Below, piece by piece: positions 35,413-39,922 of a stretch of 39,922 nt of DNA (positions are counted from its first letter, which is position 1; each line of letters opens with the position of its first letter). A program made the translations under genes and the position numbers. The stretch is from CAIYWZ01 sp964497925 (GTDB lineage Bacteria; Pseudomonadota; Alphaproteobacteria; CAIYWZ01), in the NCBI GenBank assembly GCA_964497925.1, contig CAZCFE010000010.1, positions 1 to 39,922 on the forward strand. Reading direction: 5' to 3'. The notes under the pieces are model-generated. The model did not search any database and was not told the origin of the DNA. It saw nothing but the letters and a program-made list of their open reading frames with translations.

Positions 35413-36247
35413 TATTTTAGATGGAAAAGCCCTGGCTGAAAAAGTTTTAGACGATGTGGCGTTTCAGCTGCAGGGAAAAAAATTAACATTAGCTGTTGTC
35501 CTGGTGGGCGATAATCCATCCAGTTTAATTTATGTTGCAAACAAAGTAAAAACAGCAACAAAACTTGGCATAGAAGCACAAATTCATAGATTTGATCAAG
35601 ATATTCAAGTGGATGACTTGATTAGCTGTATTGAGAGGTTAAATTCAGACCATCAAGTGAACGGTATCCTTGTTCAGCTGCCCTTACCCTCCCATATCCC
35701 GCCAAGAGATCTTTTGGACATGATTGATCCACTTAAAGATGTCGACGGGTTGCATCCTTTGAATATGGGGATTTTTTATGAAGGAGATGAATCTTGCGCT
35801 CTTTTGCCGTGCACTCCTCAAGGATGTATTCATTTGATTGAATCTTCAGGAATTCAAATCGAAGGAAAGAAGGCATTGGTTATGGGAAAATCTCTTATTG
35901 TTGGGAAACCATTAAGCTTAATGCTATCGAGCAGAGGGGCAACAGTGACGATGGCCCATTCAAAAACCCTTGATTTAAAATCAGAGGTTCGGAACGCTCA
36001 GATTGTTGTTTGTGCTGTTGGGAAGCCAGGTCTTGTTGAGGGTGATTGGATTCAAAAAGGAGCAGTTGTAATCGATGTGGGTATGACTAGGCTTGATTCA
36101 GGTGGGGTTGCCGGAGATGTTGATTTTGAAAAAGCAAAAGATAGGGCTTTTGCGATAACGCCCGTGCCCGGAGGAGTTGGACCGATGACGATTGCTTACT
36201 TAATGAAAAATATTTTAAAAGCAAATAAAATGCAAAACGGAAGGTGA
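35408..36247 (+). CDS. folD: Bifunctional methylenetetrahydrofolate dehydrogenase/cyclohydrolase, probable AUU start
   Basis: FolD interconverts 5,10-methylene- and 10-formyl-tetrahydrofolate with NADP(H) in cytosolic one-carbon metabolism. The family motifs are clear: SSLIYVANKVKTATKLGI with catalytic Tyr and Lys, QLPLPSHI, DPLKDVDGLHPLN, PCTPQGC, GKSLIVGKPLSLML, and TPVPGGVGPMT. The first standard start is GTG at 35456, but translation in the same frame upstream reads NILDGKALAEKVLDDV, the conserved FolD N-terminus. No ATG, GTG or TTG lies there. An ATT at 35408 preceded by GGAGG at six bases, overlapping the yggT stop (ATTAA), is therefore the best start, giving 279 residues, the normal family length. 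The MFS gene follows after six bases. Confidence 0.9.
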   Translation: MNILDGKALAEKVLDDVAFQLQGKKLTLAVVLVGDNPSSLIYVANKVKTATKLGIEAQIHRFDQDIQVDDLISCIERLNSDHQVNGILVQLPLPSHIPPRDLLDMIDPLKDVDGLHPLNMGIFYEGDESCALLPCTPQGCIHLIESSGIQIEGKKALVMGKSLIVGKPLSLMLSSRGATVTMAHSKTLDLKSEVRNAQIVVCAVGKPGLVEGDWIQKGAVVIDVGMTRLDSGGVAGDVDFEKAKDRAFAITPVPGGVGPMTIAYLMKNILKANKMQNGR

Positions 36248-36253
36248 GAATTA

Positions 36254-37516
36254 ATGTATACTTCAAAAAAAACAGCAGCATACGTGGCGTGGGGATGCGC
36301 TGCGTTGTTTTTCTTTTATCAATATATTTTACGCGTATTGCCAGGGGTCATGGAGCCTGTTCTAAAAGCAGAATTTAGTACAACAGCAGAACAATTTGGA
36401 ACTTTGGGAGCCTATTATCTTTATCCTTATGCGCTTTTTCAAATCCCCGTTGGAATAATTATTGACCGGGTTGGCGTTAAAAACACAATCCTTGGTTCCA
36501 TTATTTTATGTTTGGTGGGGGCGTCCATTCTCGGGGTAACGCAAAGTTTTGAACTGGCGCAGCTTAGCCGCGTTTTGATGGGGCTTGGCTCTGCGTGTTC
36601 TTTTATGGGGTGTCTAAAAGTCGTTTCTGATAATTTCGAACCAGGTAATCGTGGAATTTTGATGGGAGCAACTTTAACTGTGGGGACATTGGGAGCTTTG
36701 ACGACAGGAGAGCCGCTAACCCTATTGATGCAATCTGTTGGGTGGAGAGGATCTTTGTTTGTGCTGGTGGGATTTGGGGTTCTTATTTTCTTGTTTACTT
36801 TGTTTCTAATGCGTTCTCCAGATCAATCATTTAAAACACGCCAAGCAGTTAAGGCTGAGGAGCTTTGGGAGGACGTTCTGTGCGTATTTAAGAACAAATC
36901 TGTTATGCTTTATGCATTTTTAGCAATTGCTTTGTACACACCACTTTCTGTGATGGCGGATTTATGGGGCGTTCCTTTCTTGATTCAAAAATATGGATTT
37001 GATCGCGCTCAAGCTGCAAATGCATGTATGAGTATGTATGCGGGTTTATGTAGTGGGAGTCTTGTTATGTCGTGGGCGGCTGAAAAATATGATCGTTTGA
37101 ACCATACAATTTTGATAAGTAGTTTTATTATTTTAGGGTTGTTCATGATTGTGATTTTTGGTCCTATTTTGAATTACTTTTCTTTGATTTTAGTTTTGTT
37201 TTCCCTTGGTTGCTTTTGTGGTGCGGAGATGCTTTGTTTTACAGGGGTGGCCTTACATGCAAATCCTAAGAAAAATGGGATGACGTTAGGAATGGCCAAT
37301 ACAATGAATATGCTAGGAGGAGCTTTCTTGCAGCATGGAATTGGGATTATTTTAGATAATCTATGGACAGGAAAGATAGATGCTTTAGGCAACAGGGCAT
37401 ATGAGACGCAAGCTTATCAAGCAGCCCTTTCCGTTCTTTTGGTAGTGATTGGAGTTTGTTGTTGTGTTGCATTTTTATTGCCACGTCAAAAGAAAAGTGA
37501 TTATGCTATAAAATAG
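36254..37516 (+). CDS. Major facilitator superfamily (MFS) transporter
   Basis: The 420-residue protein has about 12 transmembrane helices in two halves with a central cytoplasmic loop (about residues 188-215). The MFS motif between helices 2 and 3 is present as GIIIDRVGVKN. Helix 1 carries FFFYQYILRVLPGVM, and helix 4 carries LSRVLMGLGSACSFMGCLKV, as in MFS permeases of intracellular alphaproteobacteria. The transported solute cannot be read from the sequence; organic acids or sugar phosphates are guesses only. It starts six bases after folD with GGAAGG upstream and seems to be the last gene of the polA-yggT-folD run. Confidence 0.9.
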   Translation: MYTSKKTAAYVAWGCAALFFFYQYILRVLPGVMEPVLKAEFSTTAEQFGTLGAYYLYPYALFQIPVGIIIDRVGVKNTILGSIILCLVGASILGVTQSFELAQLSRVLMGLGSACSFMGCLKVVSDNFEPGNRGILMGATLTVGTLGALTTGEPLTLLMQSVGWRGSLFVLVGFGVLIFLFTLFLMRSPDQSFKTRQAVKAEELWEDVLCVFKNKSVMLYAFLAIALYTPLSVMADLWGVPFLIQKYGFDRAQAANACMSMYAGLCSGSLVMSWAAEKYDRLNHTILISSFIILGLFMIVIFGPILNYFSLILVLFSLGCFCGAEMLCFTGVALHANPKKNGMTLGMANTMNMLGGAFLQHGIGIILDNLWTGKIDALGNRAYETQAYQAALSVLLVVIGVCCCVAFLLPRQKKSDYAIK

Positions 37517-37519
37517 TTC

Positions 37520-37548
37520 TTGTCTTTTGATTTGAATATGGATATAAA
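37520..37548 (+). promoter_or_regulatory. Candidate promoter of the small exported protein gene
   Basis: TTGTCT (37520-37525), a 17-base spacer and TATAAA (37543-37548, five of six) precede the gene with a leader of about 60 bases. The leader contains a short AT-rich stretch and GGAG. Confidence 0.5.
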
Positions 37549-37616
37549 TCTTACATCTTCGCTAATTAAAAAAAGCGAATGTGTTAAAAGTTAATTATTA
37601 TTGGAGTTATAATATT

Positions 37617-37865
37617 ATGAAAATCATTTCTATTTTGTCTTTGGCCCTTTTTGCTTCTTTGAATGTTAATGCTGATGCAGTATCAGATGCAAAAGCAAAG
37701 TGTGATACTACTATTGCTGCAATTACAGATGCAAAAGTAAAAACTGAAACTCAAGCTACTGTTGATGCTGCTATTACTGCTGCTAAGGATGATGCTGCTA
37801 AGGTTGCAGCTTATACAGCTTGTGGTAAGAAAGAAGAAGCGAAAAAAGAAGAAGCAAAGAAGTAA
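37617..37865 (+). CDS. Small exported Ala/Lys-rich protein
   Basis: I do not recognise this 82-residue protein. It has a clear signal peptide (MKIISILSLALFASLNVNADA, cleavage near residue 19-21). The mature part is nearly all helix-forming Ala, Lys, Asp, Thr, with heptad-like DAKVKTETQATVDAAITAAK. Two cysteines (in KAKCDTT and YTACGKK) could form a disulphide, and it ends in a KKEEAKKEEAKK tail. The frame is open back to a TTG at 37581, but ATG at 37617 gives the signal peptide and has GGAG upstream. It has its own promoter and terminator, suggesting an abundant monocistronic mRNA. A periplasmic or envelope-associated structural peptide is possible. Confidence 0.75.
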   Translation: MKIISILSLALFASLNVNADAVSDAKAKCDTTIAAITDAKVKTETQATVDAAITAAKDDAAKVAAYTACGKKEEAKKEEAKK

Positions 37866-37893
37866 TTCTTTAAATCTTTTTAGATTTTTCAAG

Positions 37894-37921
37894 AGAGGCG
37901 CTTTACAGCGTCTCTTTTTTT
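37894..37921 (+). terminator. Intrinsic terminator after the small exported protein gene
   Basis: AGAGGCGCT (37894-37902), loop TTAC and AGCGTCTCT (37907-37915) form a 9-bp stem with one G-U pair, followed by seven T. It overlaps the stop codon of fliX on the other strand. Confidence 0.88.
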
Positions 37922-38309
37922 ATATTGAAAGTTTAGCAAGCTCAACTGCCGCCCTTATTTCAATTTCTCTTAAGATTTCAATTAGTCTTTCATCTTTGGT
38001 TGATGTGTGGAGATTTTTAGCCAGCATCTCAATTTGTTCCAGATCTTTTTGCGAAGGCTTTCCCCACAAGATATGGTTTTTTAAATTTTCCAAATCATTT
38101 AGTAATTCGTCAGCTTTTTGAAATGCTTCATGGTCGGATATATTTTCCTGTAACGTAAATAGAGCGTTTAAATTAGGAAGATCCATATAGCTTGATGGGG
38201 CTGAGTCAAATATAGGGCCTTCTAGGAAGGTTCCAGATCTGGCACTATTTATTGTTTTTGATTTAAGTGGTGTTGAGCGTGTAAGGGGTGAGGACGTTTC
38301 AATTTTCAT
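37920..38309 (-). CDS. fliX: Class II flagellar assembly regulator FliX
   Basis: FliX is an alphaproteobacterial regulator that, in Caulobacter, couples flagellar basal-body assembly to the sigma-54 activator FlbD. The signature is the C-terminal EILREIEIRAAVELAKLSI, very close to the family's DEIELRAAVELAKLE. Other family features are an N-terminal MKI with a Ser/Thr-rich stretch, SGTFLEG, the NALFTLQE segment, and a helical middle with KADELLNDLENLKNHILWGKPS. From the ATG at 38309 it has 129 residues, the usual family size; a start at 38339 would add ten basic residues (VNKKRNETK). Neither start has a good ribosome-binding site, and the first lies at the edge of a long inverted repeat. The gene is 77 bases downstream of rpoZ on the same strand. 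Confidence 0.88.
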   Translation of the reverse strand: MKIETSSPLTRSTPLKSKTINSARSGTFLEGPIFDSAPSSYMDLPNLNALFTLQENISDHEAFQKADELLNDLENLKNHILWGKPSQKDLEQIEMLAKNLHTSTKDERLIEILREIEIRAAVELAKLSI

Positions 38310-38407
38310 TTTGGTTTCGTTTCTTTTCTTGTTTACCATTTCTTATTCTGATCTTCTAATTAGTATGATCGCCTAAGAAAGTTTAGAAAAAGTAAACGAA
38401 ACCAAAA
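38309..38407. repeat. 14-bp perfect inverted repeat around the fliX leader
   Basis: TTTTGGTTTCGTTT (38309-38322) and AAACGAAACCAAAA (38394-38407) are perfect complements 71 bases apart. The pairing extends through CTTTT/AAAAG after one bulged base. In the fliX mRNA the 3' arm ends on the first base of the ATG at 38309. The alternative ATG at 38339 lies in the loop. It could be a regulatory hairpin or a paired operator. Confidence 0.75.
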
Positions 38408-38416
38408 GATTTTTAA

Positions 38417-38800
38417 TTATTTATCTTCGTTTTCAAAAGATGGATCTAAATCCTCATCCTCTTCATCTTCTTCGCCAAGAGCGCCCATTTCTCTTTCAAG
38501 TTCAGCCATTTGCATGGACCACATTGCTTCGTTGTCAGTATCCTCTTCAACATCTTCATCGTTTTCTTCCGCAGGAACGTAATACTGGAAGTTGTGAATC
38601 ACTTTTTCTTCTAGTTCTTCTAAGGAAATAGATTTTGCAGCGATTTCGCGTAAAGCAACAACCGGATTCTTGTCGTTTCCTTTTGCAACAGTTGGTTTTG
38701 CGCCGCTTGAAAGCTCTCTTGCGCGTTGACCTGCCATAATGACAAGCTTGAAACGGTTTGGAACATTTGTGACGCAGTCTTGTACGGTGACTCTGGCCAT
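38417..38800 (-). CDS. rpoZ: RNA polymerase omega subunit
   Basis: Omega assists assembly and stability of RNA polymerase by binding the beta-prime subunit. The 127-residue protein starts MARVTVQDCVTNVPNRFKLV, continues AGQRARELSSGAKPTV and NPVVALREIAAKSI, all diagnostic of omega, and ends in a long acidic tail (EDEEDEDLDPSFENEDK), a common alphaproteobacterial extension. AAGGAG lies ten bases before the ATG. It is divergent from ctaA, with only 42 bases between the starts. Confidence 0.97.
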   Translation of the reverse strand: MARVTVQDCVTNVPNRFKLVIMAGQRARELSSGAKPTVAKGNDKNPVVALREIAAKSISLEELEEKVIHNFQYYVPAEENDEDVEEDTDNEAMWSMQMAELEREMGALGEEDEEDEDLDPSFENEDK

Positions 38801-38842
38801 TGTGATTAATCTCCTTATAAGATATAATTAAGCTAATAAAAC

Positions 38843-39772
38843 ATGAATATAAAGAAGAGTATATTGATAATGAATGAAAAAATCAACAATTCGATTCAAA
38901 TATGGTTAAGGGGCGGATTTTTATTGGTAGCGTTAATGCTATTTTTAGGGGGGGCTACAAGATTGACAGGGTCTGGACTGTCAATGGTGACATGGGATTT
39001 ATTCTTAGGAATCATACCTCCGCTAACTCAGGAATCCTGGGAGGCTTTCTTTAAGATGTATCAGCAGAGTCCAGAGTATTTAAAGATAAATTTTACAATG
39101 GATTTGGATGGTTTTAAAAAAATTTTTTGGCTGGAGTATTTTCACAGAGTTTTGGGGAGGGTTCTCGGGCTTTATTTTTTGATTCCATTGTTTTTAAAGC
39201 AGAAAAAAATGATGATAGGGTTTGTTTTGGTTTGCGCACAAGGGCTGTTGGGGTGGTTAATGGTTGCAAGCGGACTTAAAAGTATACCGCATGTGAATCC
39301 ATTTTTTTTAAGTGCACATTTGATGATGGCCGCAGTTTTGATATTGTGGATGGTTTGGGAATATGGGGGCCGTAAACCTTTACCTTATTTTTATATAAGT
39401 ATTATTTTAGTGGAAATTTTTTTAGGGGGGCTTGTTGCTGGCTTTAAGGCGGGACTTATATATAACACATTTCCATTAATGGATGGAATGTGGGCACCGG
39501 AAGACATTTTTGAGGGGGGTAATATAATAATGACCCCCGAAGGTGTTCAGTGGCTCCATCGTGTTTGGGCGATTATTGTTTTTATTTTGCTTGTGCGGTT
39601 GAGTTTAATTTATCATCATTTTTCTATTTTTTTATGTTTAATTATGCAGTTTTTTTTAGGAATTTTAACAATTATTTGGAAAGTCCCCTTGATTATTGCA
39701 TTATTGCATCAACTAAACGCCTTCTTACTCCTAGGTTTTGTGGGGTTTTGCAATTATTTAAAAAAAGATTGA
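38843..39772 (+). CDS. ctaA: Heme A synthase, COX15/CtaA type
   Basis: CtaA oxidises heme O to heme A for cytochrome c oxidase in the inner membrane. The 309-residue protein has about eight transmembrane helices and the alphaproteobacterial/mitochondrial COX15 pattern: GGATRLTGSGLSMVTWDLF, the long loop PPLTQESWEAFFKMYQQSPEY, and IFWLEYFHRVLGR. The four heme-ligand histidines are present (His101 in YFHRVLGR, His159, His239 in WLHRVW, His289 in LLHQLNAF). An alternative start at 38870 (NEKINNSIQIW) has GAAGAG upstream and fits the family N-terminus slightly better. Neighbouring rpoZ is divergent. Confidence 0.96.
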   Translation: MNIKKSILIMNEKINNSIQIWLRGGFLLVALMLFLGGATRLTGSGLSMVTWDLFLGIIPPLTQESWEAFFKMYQQSPEYLKINFTMDLDGFKKIFWLEYFHRVLGRVLGLYFLIPLFLKQKKMMIGFVLVCAQGLLGWLMVASGLKSIPHVNPFFLSAHLMMAAVLILWMVWEYGGRKPLPYFYISIILVEIFLGGLVAGFKAGLIYNTFPLMDGMWAPEDIFEGGNIIMTPEGVQWLHRVWAIIVFILLVRLSLIYHHFSIFLCLIMQFFLGILTIIWKVPLIIALLHQLNAFLLLGFVGFCNYLKKD

Positions 39773-39780
39773 TGAAAAGC

Positions 39781-39809
39781 TTGACTTATATTTTGAGTTT
39801 AGGTATAAG
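39781..39809 (+). promoter_or_regulatory. Strong sigma-70-like promoter at the right edge
   Basis: TTGACT (39781-39786), exactly 17 bases, then TATAAG (39804-39809) match consensus in five of six positions each. No protein start with a good ribosome-binding site follows in the remaining 113 bases. The target therefore lies outside the window and may be a stable RNA gene. Confidence 0.6.
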
Positions 39810-39818
39810 AGATGAGTG

Positions 39819-39839
39819 TTCAGCGCTTGAGGTGCTGAA
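39819..39839 (+). other. Stem-loop just downstream of the right-edge promoter
   Basis: TTCAGCGC (39819-39826), loop TTGAG and GTGCTGAA (39832-39839) form an 8-bp hairpin with one G-U pair, starting only a few bases after the predicted transcription start. The following 80 bases are purine-rich and have no gene I can support. This could be a leader structure of an RNA operon. Confidence 0.5.
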
Positions 39840-39922
39840 GACATCAGATCTTTAAGAGAGTATATAGAAGAATAGAGAATAAGGGATACAAGAGCAGCAG
39901 TCGATAAGTAAATGGATTGGTT

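Noticed and set aside
39772..39855. A 27-residue frame (MKSLTYILSLGIRDECSALE...) coupled to the ctaA stop by TGATG
   Set aside because: It is very short, spans the right-edge promoter and hairpin and has no recognisable character; the overlap is probably chance.

Overview
This window looks like a chromosomal stretch of an AT-rich alphaproteobacterium, most plausibly of the Holosporales/Rickettsiales type or a related host-associated lineage. The support is an sdhCDA cluster with sdhB not adjacent, a COX15-type ctaA, an iron-sulphur operon (hscA-fdx-bolA-grxD), the alphaproteobacterial flagellar regulator fliX, and proteins of Gram-negative outer-membrane type. The lineage is an inference from gene content; no rRNA gene is visible. 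A run of exactly 100 N marks this as a draft scaffold.

Layout. 1-2.9 kb (minus strand): the first 17 codons of tuf, tRNA-Gly(TCC), tRNA-Tyr(GTA), then sdhC-sdhD-sdhA. 3.0-4.2 kb: an orphan secreted protein and tRNA-Pro(TGG). 4.4-22 kb (plus strand): a large surface-protein locus with a trypsin-like serine protease autotransporter, a two-partner-secretion pair (FhaC/ShlB-type transporter and a roughly 3,140-residue exoprotein split by an assembly gap inside a 219-bp repeat), and a lipoprotein with an autotransporter-like C-terminal barrel. 22-26 kb: rpoN facing the hscA-fdx-small membrane protein-bolA-grxD operon. 26-31 kb (minus): a short-chain dehydrogenase, an ABC exporter, two GNAT acetyltransferases and a NUDIX hydrolase. 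31-37.5 kb (plus): a porin, polA, yggT, folD and an MFS transporter. 37.6-39.9 kb: a small Ala/Lys-rich exported protein, fliX and rpoZ (minus), ctaA, and a strong promoter at the right edge that probably drives a gene or stable RNA outside the window.

How the genes fit together. Housekeeping units (respiration, Fe-S assembly, DNA repair/replication, one-carbon metabolism, transcription) surround about 18 kb devoted to the cell surface. That block encodes three different routes for displaying beta-rich proteins: a classical autotransporter, two-partner secretion, and a lipid-anchored barrel protein. A surface protease next to a giant exoprotein suggests, by analogy only, proteolytic maturation of the exoprotein. 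rpoN and fliX together are consistent with a sigma-54-dependent flagellar hierarchy as known in Caulobacter.

Most notable observations: (1) the two halves of the giant exoprotein gene rejoin in frame if the gap contains 41 bases plus any number of 219-bp units; (2) folD appears to start at an AUU codon overlapping the yggT stop; (3) a 14-bp perfect inverted repeat abuts the fliX start codon; (4) an 11-bp hairpin without a U-tract lies between the two-partner-secretion genes; (5) Ala-rich helical insertions recur in the beta-rich surface proteins.
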